A stretch of 64,000 nucleotides of DNA from assembly GCF_032484785.1 (NCBI RefSeq), contig NZ_JAUETR010000002.1, positions 1,178,001 through 1,242,000 on the forward strand, in the 5' to 3' direction. The notes below the pieces were generated by a model. The model ran no database searches. It saw only the letters and a list, made by a program, of their open reading frames with translations, and was not told where the DNA came from. Positions 52,775 to 61,230 of this stretch are shown in pieces. Origin of the DNA: Bradyrhizobium sp. SZCCHNS1050 (GTDB taxonomy: Bacteria; Pseudomonadota; Alphaproteobacteria; Rhizobiales; Xanthobacteraceae). The number at the start of each line of letters is the position of its first letter. Positions within the stretch are counted from its first letter, which is position 1. The translations under genes and the position numbers were made by a program.

Positions 52775-53152
52775 TCAGGCGGCCTGATGCGGCGATTTGA
52801 TGGTCTCTGCAACGGGCGCGCAGGACAGCCGTTCCTGGTGCCGCTCGCCCCAGCTTCTGAGAACCTCGATCACCGGCCGCAGGCTCTCGCCGACCTCGGA
52901 CAGGCTGTATTCGACGCGCGGCGGCACCTCGGCATAGACCTTGCGGACGACCAGCCCGTCCTCCTCCAGCGCACGCAGCTGCTTGGTCAACATGCGCTGG
53001 GTGATGCCGGGCATCAGCCGGCGCAGCTCGCCGAAGCGCTGGCTGCCACCCTGCAGGTGGTAGAGGATCACGCCCTTCCACTTGCCGTCGATCAGATCGA
53101 GCGTGGCTTCGACCGCGCAGCCGGGACGGCGGGTGAAATTCTTCCGTTTCAT
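52775..53152 (-). CDS. HxlR family transcriptional regulator, single-Cys type
   Basis: A 125-residue winged-helix regulator. The family core is CAVEATLDLIDGKWKGVILY, with the wing region LRALEEDGLVVRKVYAEVPP and YSLSEVGESLRPVIEVLRSW. The lone N-terminal Cys12 in RRPGCAVEATL matches the sensing Cys of YodB/HypR/QorR proteins, which respond to quinones, aldehydes or disulfide stress. It is divergent from a quinone oxidoreductase-like gene, the common target layout. A further Cys occurs near the C-terminus (LSCAPVAE). Confidence 0.88.
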   Translation of the reverse strand: MKRKNFTRRPGCAVEATLDLIDGKWKGVILYHLQGGSQRFGELRRLMPGITQRMLTKQLRALEEDGLVVRKVYAEVPPRVEYSLSEVGESLRPVIEVLRSWGERHQERLSCAPVAETIKSPHQAA

Positions 53153-53179
53153 CGCGTGCTGGCCCAACAGTATCCAAAC

Positions 53180-53194
53180 GGGGACTAGTTCCCC
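53180..53194. promoter_or_regulatory. Candidate HxlR operator in the divergent promoter region
   Basis: GGGGACTAGTTCCCC is a near-palindrome centred on ACTAGT, in the 117-base gap between the regulator and its likely target. A nearby CAGTACTTGCTGAACTG at 53201-53217 has a second weaker inverted repeat. HxlR proteins bind as dimers to such sites. Confidence 0.45.
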
Positions 53195-53269
53195 ATTTTT
53201 ACAGTACTTGCTGAACTGGCGCCAGCAGGACAAACAGATCCTATCGCCAAGCCAACCAGGAGGCTGTTC

Positions 53270-54286
53270 ATGAAGGCCGTCGGATACCAGCAGTCGCTGC
53301 CCATCACCGAGGACCGCGCGCTGTTCGATTTCGAGACCGCCAAACCCGAGCCGAAGGGACGCGACATCCGCGTCGCCGTGAAAGCGGTCTCGGTCAATCC
53401 AGTCGACACCAAGGTGCGCAAGCGCGCCGCACCGCCCGCCGGCGAAACCAAGATCCTGGGCTATGACGCCGCTGGCGTGGTCGAGGCTATCGGCCCGGAC
53501 GTGAGCCTGTTCAAGCCCGGTGACGAGGTGTTCTACGCCGGCTCGATCCTGCGCCAGGGCACCAATGCCGAATTCCATCTGGTCGACGAGCGCATCGTCG
53601 GCCGCAAACCGAAGAGCCTGTCGTTCGCCGAAGCCGCCGCCCTGCCCCTGACCTCGATCACGGCCTGGGAGCTCTTGTTCGACAGGCTCGGCGCAATCCC
53701 CGGCAGGAGCCTCGACGACCGCACTTTGCTGATCACCGGCGCGGCCGGCGGCGTCGGCTCGATCCTGATTCAGCTCGCGCGCCGGCTCACCGGGCTGACC
53801 GTGCTCGCCACCGCGACGCGACCGGAGTCGCGCGACTGGTGCCTGAAGCTCGGCGCCCATGCCGTGATCGATCATGGCAAGCCGATGAAAGAGCAGATCG
53901 ACGCGCTGAAGCTGCCGCCGGTCAGCCTCATCGCCAGCCTCACCCACACCGAGCAGCACTACAAGGCGATCGCCGACTTCATGACGCCGCAGGGCAAGTT
54001 CGGCCTGATCGACGATCCCGCCGAGTTCTCGCTCGCCGCCTTCAAGGGCAAGGCGATCTCGATCCACTGGGAGTCGATGTTCACGCGCTCATCTTTCACG
54101 ACACCCGACATGATCGCGCAGCACCATCTGCTCAACGACGTGTCCGACCTGATCGACAAGGGCGTGATCCGCACCACCCTCGGCGACAATTACGGCACCA
54201 TCAACGCGGCCAACCTCAAGCGCGCGCACGCGTTGATAGAGAGCAACACCTCCCGCGGCAAGATCGTGCTGGAGGGATGGAGCTAA
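53270..54286 (+). CDS. Zinc-independent alcohol dehydrogenase/quinone oxidoreductase-like protein
   Basis: A 338-residue medium-chain reductase of the QOR/ZADH group. Its N-terminal GroES-like domain has VAVKAVSVNPVDTKVRKR and GYDAAGVVEAIGPDV. The nucleotide fold has LLITGAAGGVGSILIQLA (about 158-175) and the C-terminal SRGKIVLEGW. The zinc ligands of alcohol dehydrogenases are absent, so it is probably an NADPH-dependent reductase of quinones or activated alkenes. It is preceded by AGGAGG and is likely controlled by the divergent HxlR protein. Confidence 0.88.
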   Translation: MKAVGYQQSLPITEDRALFDFETAKPEPKGRDIRVAVKAVSVNPVDTKVRKRAAPPAGETKILGYDAAGVVEAIGPDVSLFKPGDEVFYAGSILRQGTNAEFHLVDERIVGRKPKSLSFAEAAALPLTSITAWELLFDRLGAIPGRSLDDRTLLITGAAGGVGSILIQLARRLTGLTVLATATRPESRDWCLKLGAHAVIDHGKPMKEQIDALKLPPVSLIASLTHTEQHYKAIADFMTPQGKFGLIDDPAEFSLAAFKGKAISIHWESMFTRSSFTTPDMIAQHHLLNDVSDLIDKGVIRTTLGDNYGTINAANLKRAHALIESNTSRGKIVLEGWS

Positions 54287-54503
54287 CTAACAGGCAACAA
54301 TGGGCAAAGGCGCACCCGCAGTCTCCCCGCGCGCGAGATCGCGGTGGCGCCGTGCCCCACCATCCCGCCGATCGAAGGCATAAGATGGCCGGCAGCCGAC
54401 GCGCGGTCCGATCAGCGGCCATGAGCGATCGAGACTGGCCGACGGTCCCGTTTCCCCTTAACGAAAGCCGATAAGAACCTCCTCGCGACTGGAACGAACG
54501 TCC

Positions 54504-55733
54504 GTGAGCAGCCTGAAGTCCGCGACCAACCCGCCCGCCGATCACGGCCGGCGCTCCGGATCACCGCTCGAGGTTCTGCGGATCTTCCTCACGCTCGGCC
54601 TGACCTGCTTCGGCGGTCCGATCGCCCATATCGGCTACTTCCGCGACGAGTTCGTCGTCAGACGGAAATGGATCGACGAGCATGCCTATGCCGATCTGGT
54701 CGGGCTGTGCCAGTTCCTGCCCGGCCCCGCCAGCAGCCAGGTCGGCTTCTCCATCGGGCTGATGCGGGCCGGCTATCTCGGCGCGCTCGCCGCCTGGACC
54801 GGCTTCACCCTGCCGTCGGCCGCCGCGCTCGTCCTGTTCGCCTATGGTGCGGGCCGATTGAGCGGACCGATCGGCAGCGGCCTGCTGCACGGGCTGAAGC
54901 TGACCGCGGTCGCCATCGTCGCGCAGGCGGTCTGGGGCATGGCGCGCTCGCTGTGTCCGGATCGTGCGCGCGCCTCGATCGCGGTCGCCGCAACGCTCAT
55001 CATCCTGTCGAGTACGGCCTCGGTCGTGCAGATCGGAGCGATCGTCCTCGGCGGGCTCGCCGGCCTCTGGCTCTGCCGCGGCGAGGCGGCGCCGTCGGGA
55101 CACGTCGCGATCCCCGTCTCGCGGAGCGTGGGGCTGATCGCGCTCGCGCTGTTCGTTGTCCTGTTGGCGGGACTTCCGCTGCTGCGCGGCGTCACGGGAT
55201 CGACCGGCGTCGCCTTGTTCGATGCCTTCTATCGCTCCGGCGCGCTGGTGTTCGGCGGTGGACATGTCGTGCTGCCGCTGCTGCGCGAGGCCTTCGTCGG
55301 ACCTGGCTGGCTGAGCGACGACGCCTTTCTCGCCGGCTACGGTGCGGCGCAGGCCGTCCCGGGCCCGCTCTTCACCTTCGCCGCCTATCTCGGCGCCGTC
55401 GTCGGTCCGGAGCCGCATGGGATCGTCGGGGCCGCGCTCGGTCTCCTCGGCATCTTCCTGCCGGGCATGCTGGTCCTGCTCGCCGCGCTGCCGTTCTGGG
55501 ACTCGTTCCGCAAACGCGCCGGCGCCCAGGCGATGATGCGGGGTGTCAACGCTGCGGTGGTCGGTGTGCTGGGAGCGGCCCTGTACGACCCGGTCTGGAC
55601 GACCACCGTCCACAACGCCGCGGATTTTGGCATCGCGCTGGTCGGTTTTGTCCTCTTGGTCGCCTGGCGCGCGCCGCCGCTCGTCGTGGTCACGTTCAGC
55701 GCCCTAGCCGGCGTCGCAGCCGCGCTGGTGTGA
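54504..55733 (+). CDS. chrA: Chromate transporter ChrA
   Basis: A 409-residue inner-membrane protein of the long CHR family. Each half has a conserved start: RIFLTLGLTCFGGPIAHIGY near residue 26 and FYRSGALVFGGGHVVLPLLR near 245. The first half also has LVGLCQFLPGPASSQVGFSI and the second AGYGAAQAVPGPLFTFAAYL, the repeated PGP motifs. It exports chromate by proton or sulfate-type exchange and gives resistance. The start is GTG 54504 with a weak ribosome site. A 217-base gap separates it from the oxidoreductase gene. Confidence 0.92.
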   Translation: MSSLKSATNPPADHGRRSGSPLEVLRIFLTLGLTCFGGPIAHIGYFRDEFVVRRKWIDEHAYADLVGLCQFLPGPASSQVGFSIGLMRAGYLGALAAWTGFTLPSAAALVLFAYGAGRLSGPIGSGLLHGLKLTAVAIVAQAVWGMARSLCPDRARASIAVAATLIILSSTASVVQIGAIVLGGLAGLWLCRGEAAPSGHVAIPVSRSVGLIALALFVVLLAGLPLLRGVTGSTGVALFDAFYRSGALVFGGGHVVLPLLREAFVGPGWLSDDAFLAGYGAAQAVPGPLFTFAAYLGAVVGPEPHGIVGAALGLLGIFLPGMLVLLAALPFWDSFRKRAGAQAMMRGVNAAVVGVLGAALYDPVWTTTVHNAADFGIALVGFVLLVAWRAPPLVVVTFSALAGVAAALV

Positions 55734-55756
55734 GCGGCGGCGCCGCCGCATCACGT

Positions 55757-55792
55757 GGTGGCAAAGCACCGCCGAAGCGGCGCTTTGCCACC
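55757..55792. terminator. Hairpin between convergent chrA and the 98-residue gene
   Basis: GGTGGCAAAGC and GCTTTGCCACC pair over 11 bases with a 14-base loop. It sits 24 bases past the chrA stop and 20 bases past the stop of the opposite gene. No long T-run, so termination is likely but not certain. Confidence 0.55.
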
Positions 55793-55811
55793 AGCGAGCT
55801 GCCGTGCGCGG

Positions 55812-56108
55812 CTAATTGTGCTTCTTCCAGAAGATGCGCGCGCCCTGCACGGATTGCGCGACGTTGATGCGGGCACGCTCGAACGGCGTCACCACGCCGT
55901 CCGCCTTGGCCTTGTTTTCCAGCTTCTGGACGTGGATCTGACCGCGGACGAGCTGCTGCGCCTCCGGATAGGTCAGCCGTCCGCTCGCGATGCCGTTGTA
56001 GATGCGATGTGACTGGTTGTGCTGCCGCGCATCGATCAGCGGCGTGCCCGCAAGGCTTGCGCCCGACATCAACGCGAGCAGCAACGCAGCGGCCATGATG
56101 GACTTCAT
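55812..56108 (-). CDS. Small exported helical protein
   Basis: A 98-residue protein with a signal peptide to about 20 (MAAALLLALMSGASLAG). The mature part has LIDARQHNQSHRIYNGIASG then LTYPEAQQLVRGQIHVQKLE and VTPFERARINVAQSVQGARI, all probably helical. The same pattern occurs in uncharacterised periplasmic proteins of Bradyrhizobium. The repeated (I/L)-x-(N/S)-G-x-x-x-G-x-L-T layout hints at an EF-hand-like or helix-hairpin motif, but this is weak. Function unknown. Confidence 0.72.
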   Translation of the reverse strand: MKSIMAAALLLALMSGASLAGTPLIDARQHNQSHRIYNGIASGRLTYPEAQQLVRGQIHVQKLENKAKADGVVTPFERARINVAQSVQGARIFWKKHN

Positions 56109-56458
56109 TTCACTCTCCTGTGGTTGCTGTCCACTGGCGTGAAGACCTCATTGTCCGCACTTCTCCAGCGAACGGCCGCCAGGATGCACGCGATCCGTGG
56201 TGTCAACCGTGCCTGCGCTCACACTGCAGCCCGTGTCGGCCGGTGAAGACGAATGCTGCCGCGAGCCGCATTCCACTGCCGCGAGGGGCGTCCGAAAAAA
56301 ATTGCGGACTGAGTGAGCTGCCGGTCTTGCAAATCTCACCTTTGGGTGCATGTTCGCCGCGCACTACTTTTGAATGAATCATTTTTAACAATCATTTGCG
56401 ACGCATGGCGGCGAGATTCATCGGCCCATCCCAGCGCGCACATCAATGGAGACCGGCC
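56109..56458. other. Intergenic region between divergent exported-protein genes
   Basis: 350 bases with no convincing gene. The right end around 56360-56400 is clearly more AT-rich (TTTTGAATGAATC, TTTTTAACAATC) and probably contains the promoter of the CxxCH protein gene. An ATG at 56396 could extend that gene but lacks a ribosome site. The left part should hold the promoter of the 98-residue gene. Confidence 0.4.
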
Positions 56459-57922
56459 ATGAAGACGATTCAGTGGCTCATGCTCACTTTCGCGACGACC
56501 GTCACCGCGAGCGGCCTTGCCGGCGCTCTCAACCCCGCCAGCGCTGCGCCGCCGCCGCCGGCGAAGAACTGCCCGGCCTTCGGCTGGTCGGAAGGACTGG
56601 GCAATTATCTCAAGCCGGACGCCGCCTTCCCCACCTCCGACACCAAGACCATCCCGACGCCGGACTGCAATTTCCATCAATGGTCGTGGGAAGCGTTCGT
56701 CTGGGCGACAGCGCTGGTGAAGGACTCGGGCTCCGGCGCCGCCGTGCCGCGGTTCATGACCTTGGCGACGCCCGACGAGCTGCTCGGCAACGCCGAGAAT
56801 GCCGGCGCACCACGGCCGCGCCCGCTGACGCTGGCGGCCCGCGCCCAGGTCTTCCACGGCACGGCCGGCTTCACCGAAGGCGCCGGCGCCATCGTCGAAG
56901 CCGACGGCAACATGCTGGTCGCACAGAACGGCTATCCCGTCTACGCCTCGGTCCACATGAACCAGGGCTATTTCAACATGGCGCGCAAGAACCTGATCGC
57001 GACCGGCGGCTACCAGAGCCAGCCGGCGGATTCATCCTTCGCCGTGGGCGATGCGGTGTTCAAGGCGACGTGGCTGCGGCTCGACCCCGGGCAGGCACCG
57101 CCTGCGGGCGCTTATACGACCCAGGCACAGGTGCCGGTGCTGGAGAACAACGTCACCCCCGGCCTGATCACGATTCGCCCGACGCCCGGCAAGTTCGTCA
57201 CGGTGACCGTGGCGCTGATCGGCTTGCACGTGGTCGGCTACACCGAGAACCACCCCGAATTCCTGTGGGGCACGTTCGAGCTGAAGAACAACTCGCCGCA
57301 GACGCCGGACAACACCTTTGCGCCATCGGCAAGCCGCTCCGATCCGAAGAGCTACACGCTCTACAAGGGCCGCACGCCGTTCTCGCAGGTCAACATCGCG
57401 GCGCTGCCCGGCGCCAACCGGCCGCAACTGCGGCTCGATCCGGCGACCCAGAAGCTGACGCCGGTGACCAACGTCGTGCTCGAGAACCAGACCGGCGGCG
57501 AGAACCAGCCCAACGGCGTCGGCAACATCTTCGCGATCACGGCGCAAGCCCAGGGCTTTCTCTCCGGCCTGAAGGGCCCGCAATCGACCTTCGCGAGCTA
57601 CAGCCTCGACGGCACCGTCTGGATGCTCCCCAACTCGTACAATCTGAACAGCAACCAGACCAGCGCAGTCGGATCGGTCAATCTCGCCAATGCTACCGCC
57701 GAGACCTTCGTGCAGAACGCCGACAACACGCCGATCAAGAACGTGCTGAACTGCTTCCTGTGCCACAACCCGACGTCCTATTCGTTCCAGACACCGCCGC
57801 CGGCCAAGCTGCCGAACCGGCTGATCGCGCTAAGCCACGTGCTGTCGATCGGCTCGCCCTACGAGGTGCCGAACTCGATCTCCGGCCGGCTCTTGATGCG
57901 GCCGGATCCGTTCAGGAAGTAG
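56459..57922 (+). CDS. Exported protein with one CxxCH haem-binding motif near the C-terminus
   Basis: A 487-residue protein with a signal peptide to about 29 (ending NPASAAP). The only haem motif is Cys432-Phe-Leu-Cys435-His436. Ahead of it lie repeated stretches that look beta-rich (AARAQVFHGTAGFTEGAGAIV, MNQGYFNMARKNLIATGGYQ, TPGLITIRPTPGKFVTVTVA). It has two more Cys near the mature N-terminus (KNCPAF, TPDCNFHQW). It is probably a periplasmic protein with one c-type haem and a large non-haem domain. The family is unknown to me. GGAG lies 9 bases before ATG 56459. Confidence 0.75.
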   Translation: MKTIQWLMLTFATTVTASGLAGALNPASAAPPPPAKNCPAFGWSEGLGNYLKPDAAFPTSDTKTIPTPDCNFHQWSWEAFVWATALVKDSGSGAAVPRFMTLATPDELLGNAENAGAPRPRPLTLAARAQVFHGTAGFTEGAGAIVEADGNMLVAQNGYPVYASVHMNQGYFNMARKNLIATGGYQSQPADSSFAVGDAVFKATWLRLDPGQAPPAGAYTTQAQVPVLENNVTPGLITIRPTPGKFVTVTVALIGLHVVGYTENHPEFLWGTFELKNNSPQTPDNTFAPSASRSDPKSYTLYKGRTPFSQVNIAALPGANRPQLRLDPATQKLTPVTNVVLENQTGGENQPNGVGNIFAITAQAQGFLSGLKGPQSTFASYSLDGTVWMLPNSYNLNSNQTSAVGSVNLANATAETFVQNADNTPIKNVLNCFLCHNPTSYSFQTPPPAKLPNRLIALSHVLSIGSPYEVPNSISGRLLMRPDPFRK

Positions 57923-57980
57923 GCCGACGAGCCTTGCGCGGCGGCGCCGGCAACGGGGCCGCCGGCAGCCCTTTCGAGCC

Positions 57981-58006
57981 GATGGCAGATCTCAGGATCT
58001 GCCATC
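57981..58006. terminator. Hairpin between the CxxCH protein gene and clcA
   Basis: GATGGCAGATC and GATCTGCCATC are perfect complements around a TCAG loop. It lies 59 bases past the stop of the left gene and 60 bases past the stop of the convergent chloride channel gene. No T-run is present on either side. Confidence 0.5.
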
Positions 58007-58065
58007 AAGCGATTGAACCGACAGCCGTTATCGGCGCGCTCCGAACATGGTGGATGAGCGCTTGG

Positions 58066-59403
58066 TCAGGACGGCGCTGTGGCCTGCTTCGACTCCTGCG
58101 CGGCCTCAGCCTTGGTCTCAGCTCGGGCGACGAAGCCCTTGGCGAGAGCGTGATAGAGCCCCTCCTCGCAGATCAGACGCGAGGTGCCGTAGGCGATCAG
58201 CGAGGCCATCATCAGCGGCACCACCATGGCGTGGTTGTCGGTCATCTCGGTGACGATGACGAAGGCGGTGATCGGCGCCTGCACGACGCCGGCGAAATAG
58301 GCGACCATGCCGAGCAGCATGATCGGCGCCAGTAGCGACTGCTGGAACAGGCTGGCGACGTTGGCGCCGATCCCCGCCCCGACGGCGAGCGACGGCGCGA
58401 AGATGCCGCCAGGAATGCCGCTGATCGCAGCAAAGGTGGTGGCGAGGAATTTCAGCACGCCGAAATCGCCCGGCAGCGGCGTGCCGGTCTCCAGCGCCCC
58501 TTTCACCTGGGCATACCCGGTGCCGTAGATGGTATCGCCTGACGCCAGCCCGCACAGCGCGACGGCAAAGCCGCAGGCGAGCGCGAACGGCAGGGGGTGG
58601 CGCTTGATGAGCCGGCCGGATGCCCCGGGCAGCCCGCGCGCCATCGTGATCAGGATGCGGCTGAACAGGCCGCCGGCGGCGCCGCCCAAGACCCCGCAGA
58701 CGGGCACCGCCAGCCAGTCGATGCCCTTGCCGAGCGCGATCGGCGTCGTGCCGAAATAGGCGTAGTTGCCCATCAGGGCCAGCGAGGTCAGGCCAGCGGC
58801 GATCACGGTGGCGATGACGAGGCTCGAGGTCCGTGTCTCGAAGGCACGGCTCATCTCCTCGATGCCGAACACGATGCCGGCCAGCGGCGTGTTGAAGGCG
58901 GCCGCGACCCCGGCGGCGGCGCCGGCCAGGATCAAGCCCGGCTGCCGCCGCGGCGACAGCCGGCCGAGCGCGAACATGATGGAGGCGCCGACCTGCACGG
59001 TCGGCCCCTCGCGGCCGACCGAGCCGCCGCACAGCAGCCCGAGCAGGGTCAGCAGCACCTTGCCGATGGCGATGCGGATCGACACCAGCGGGCTGCGCGC
59101 GCTCGTGTCCGTCAGGTGGCGCGCGGCGATGGCCTGCGGGATGCCGCTGCCTTGCGCGTTCGGGAAGAAGCGCTGGGTCAGATAGACCGACAGCGCGAAG
59201 CCGGCGGGCGTCACGATCAGTGAGGCGTAGCGTGATTTCGACAGCAGCCAGTTGAAGGCGAGCTGGGCCAGGTCGGCGAGCTCCGCCAGCGCCACCGCCG
59301 CCGCGCCCACCACCAGGCCGCCGGCCACGAACAGCACCCGCCGCTGCCACCGCGCCGAGGTCAGCTTGAGCCAACGCCTGCGGCGGGGGGTGATGGTCAG
59401 CAT
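58066..59403 (-). CDS. ClC family chloride channel/transporter
   Basis: A 445-residue inner-membrane protein. The ion path motifs are GSGIPQ (about 84), GREGPTVQVG (about 130, with the gating Glu), and GIPGGIFAPSLAVG (about 325). It has the usual helix pattern of a two-fold ClC monomer and no CBS domain. Members are H+/Cl- exchangers or channels used in acid response and ion balance. The proton Glu at the intracellular side is not certain. Start ATG 59403 is 21 bases after the DUF1330 gene stop, so they may share a message. Confidence 0.9.
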   Translation of the reverse strand: MLTITPRRRRWLKLTSARWQRRVLFVAGGLVVGAAAVALAELADLAQLAFNWLLSKSRYASLIVTPAGFALSVYLTQRFFPNAQGSGIPQAIAARHLTDTSARSPLVSIRIAIGKVLLTLLGLLCGGSVGREGPTVQVGASIMFALGRLSPRRQPGLILAGAAAGVAAAFNTPLAGIVFGIEEMSRAFETRTSSLVIATVIAAGLTSLALMGNYAYFGTTPIALGKGIDWLAVPVCGVLGGAAGGLFSRILITMARGLPGASGRLIKRHPLPFALACGFAVALCGLASGDTIYGTGYAQVKGALETGTPLPGDFGVLKFLATTFAAISGIPGGIFAPSLAVGAGIGANVASLFQQSLLAPIMLLGMVAYFAGVVQAPITAFVIVTEMTDNHAMVVPLMMASLIAYGTSRLICEEGLYHALAKGFVARAETKAEAAQESKQATAPS

Positions 59404-59424
59404 GGGCGCAACAGAGTCCGTTCT

Positions 59425-59721
59425 CTACGCAGGTGCAGCACCCTCGACGAAAATCAGCCGGCGGTCCAGCGCCTTCCAGCGCTCGCCCAGGGCGTCGGCG
59501 TATTCGGCCGACGCATACCATTCTCGCAGCCGGGCCATCGACGGGAACTCGACGATAATGAGGGTCTTGGCCGGCGGGCCGCCTTCGACCGTCTCGGAGG
59601 TCCCGCCGCGGACCAGATAGCGCCCGCCATATTGCGCGATCGAGTGCGCCGCGCGGGTGCGATAGCGTTCCATCGCCTCGATGTCGCGCACCTCGACCTC
59701 GGAGATGACGTAAGCCGCCAT
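59425..59721 (-). CDS. DUF1330 domain protein
   Basis: A 98-residue dimeric alpha/beta-barrel protein. YVISEVEVRDIEAMERYRTR is the first strand and helix; YGGRYLVRGGTSETVEG and TLIIVEFPSMARLREWYAS are the conserved DUF1330 blocks. The family resembles small monooxygenases and has no fixed function. It begins 8 bases after the SDR stop and precedes the chloride channel gene, all leftward. Its link to the SDR may be metabolic. Confidence 0.88.
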   Translation of the reverse strand: MAAYVISEVEVRDIEAMERYRTRAAHSIAQYGGRYLVRGGTSETVEGGPPAKTLIIVEFPSMARLREWYASAEYADALGERWKALDRRLIFVEGAAPA

Positions 59722-59729
59722 GGCCGGCC

Positions 59730-60524
59730 TCAGGCGATGGTGTCGAGGATGCCGCCCTCGGCGCGCAGCGCGGCGCCGTTCGTGGCGGAGGCCTGCTTGG
59801 AGGCGGCGTAGACGACCATGTTGGCGATCTCGTCGACACCGGCGAAGCGCTGCAGCAGCGAGGCCGGCCGGTGCTGCTTGACGAAAGACGAGGCCGCCTC
59901 CTCCTCCGACTGGCCGTTCTGACGGGCGAGATCCTTGACGAAGGTCTCGACGCCTTCCGACATCGTCGGTCCCGGCAGCACTGCATTGACGGTCACGCCG
60001 GTGCCGCAGGTCAGTTTGGCGAGGCCGCGGGAGACCGCGAGCTGCGCGGTCTTGGTCATGCCGTAATGGATCATCTCGGTCGGGATGTTCACCGCCGACT
60101 CCGAGGAGATGAAGATGATGCGCCCCCAGTTGCGCTTCAGCATGCCCTGCATGTAGGCGCGCGCCATGCGCACGCCGGACATGACGTTGACCTCGAAGAA
60201 GCGGCTCCAGTCCTCGTCGGGAATGTCGAAGAACTCCTTCGGCTCGAAGATGCCTGCATTGTTGACGAGAATGTCGACCTCGGGCAGCGCGGTGACGATG
60301 GCGTTGCAGCCGCCGATCTGAGCGACATCGCCGGCGACGCCGCGCAGCTTCGCCGCCGGAACCGCCTGCTTCAGCTTCGCGACGGCCGCATCGACACGGT
60401 CGGTGGTCCGGCCGTTCAGGACGACCTCGGCGCCCGAGGCGGCCAATCCCTTGGCAATGGCGAAGCCGATGCCGGCGGTGGACCCGGTGACGAGCGCAGT
60501 TTTTCCTGAAAGGTCGATGTACAT
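59730..60524 (-). CDS. Short-chain dehydrogenase/reductase (SDR)
   Basis: A 264-residue classical SDR. The cofactor motif is TGSTAGIG near residue 12-19, NNAG near 87, the catalytic Ser in IIFISSES, and Tyr and Lys in YGMTK. NGRTTD at strand two (NGR) suggests NADP(H) preference. The C-terminal MVVYAASKQASATNGAALRA is typical. GGAGAG lies 7 bases before ATG 60524, which decides the start. The substrate is unknown. It heads a likely operon with DUF1330 and possibly clcA. Confidence 0.9.
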   Translation of the reverse strand: MYIDLSGKTALVTGSTAGIGFAIAKGLAASGAEVVLNGRTTDRVDAAVAKLKQAVPAAKLRGVAGDVAQIGGCNAIVTALPEVDILVNNAGIFEPKEFFDIPDEDWSRFFEVNVMSGVRMARAYMQGMLKRNWGRIIFISSESAVNIPTEMIHYGMTKTAQLAVSRGLAKLTCGTGVTVNAVLPGPTMSEGVETFVKDLARQNGQSEEEAASSFVKQHRPASLLQRFAGVDEIANMVVYAASKQASATNGAALRAEGGILDTIA

Positions 60525-60615
60525 GAGCAGCTCTCCGTTGTGCTGAAGGAACGGATGTGGGGCGTCGCGCGCCGACACTCAACGCGCCGCGCGCAGAGCT
60601 GATCCTCGAAATAAG

Positions 60616-60635
60616 ACGGCGCCCGAAGGCGCCGT
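60616..60635 (-). terminator. Hairpin after the 148-residue gene
   Basis: ACGGCGCC and GGCGCCGT pair around a CGAA loop, 5 bases beyond the stop codon. The following minus-strand bases CTTATTT are fairly T-rich. The same stem and loop recur at the end of rplQ (61183-61208). Confidence 0.65.
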
Positions 60636-60640
60636 GGTTG

Positions 60641-61087
60641 TCAGCTCGTGGTCCCTATCAGGATAGCCGCTTCGCGCTTGCCGTTCAGGACCTGCGCCAG
60701 CTCGGTCGCGAAACGTTCGACGAGTGCATATTCGGTCAGGAAGCGGATCGAAGCGCTGTTCTGCACGTCGGCATCCGCTGTGCTCTGAACGAGCGTAGCC
60801 AGATCCGCATGCACCAGCAAATGTCCACGGAAGTCGTATGGCCTGATGACGATCCGGACGAGGCATTGCGCGAGGCCGCCTTGTCCATCGAAGTAACCGC
60901 CTTCGATCATCGGCGGCTTGTCCCACGATAGCGGATAGGAGCGCAGACCCTTCACGAAGGCATTCAGGTCGCAGCCGAACCACGCCTCGCCGCGCGCGGC
61001 AAACACTCCGGCCCTGGCCGTCGCTATGATCTTGCCGGTGCGGTCCTCATCCGCCTCGTAGACGATGTGCAGTTCTGCGGCGCTCAT
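60641..61087 (-). CDS. Hypothetical protein, DUF-type, 148 residues
   Basis: No family is recognised. The protein is acidic and mixed alpha/beta: AELHIVYEADEDRTGKIIAT, GEAWFGCDLNAFVKGLRSYP, and CLVRIVIRPYDFRGHLLVHA followed by LATLVQSTADADVQNSASIR. It has no signal or membrane segment. It resembles small immunity-type or unknown cytoplasmic proteins in rhizobia, but this is not firm. It lies alone between the SDR cluster and the ribosomal operon, with a terminator hairpin right after the stop. Confidence 0.65.
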   Translation of the reverse strand: MSAAELHIVYEADEDRTGKIIATARAGVFAARGEAWFGCDLNAFVKGLRSYPLSWDKPPMIEGGYFDGQGGLAQCLVRIVIRPYDFRGHLLVHADLATLVQSTADADVQNSASIRFLTEYALVERFATELAQVLNGKREAAILIGTTS

Positions 61088-61182
61088 GCGCGGCGCTCCG
61101 GTCTATGCTGTTAAAGTCACACGAGCTGTGCAGGCGACCCCACATGTCGCTTCGCTCATCCGGGCTACAGAACCTCAAAATG

Positions 61183-61208
61183 AAAACGGCGCCCGAAGGC
61201 GCCGTTTT
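61183..61208 (-). terminator. Intrinsic terminator of the rpsM-rpsK-rpoA-rplQ operon
   Basis: AAAACGGCGCC and GGCGCCGTTTT pair over 11 bases around a CGAA loop, 22 bases after the rplQ stop. On the minus strand it is followed by TTTTCATTTTG, so it is a good Rho-independent terminator. Confidence 0.9.
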
Positions 61209-61230
61209 GAACGTCGGGTCGGAGCTGCGC

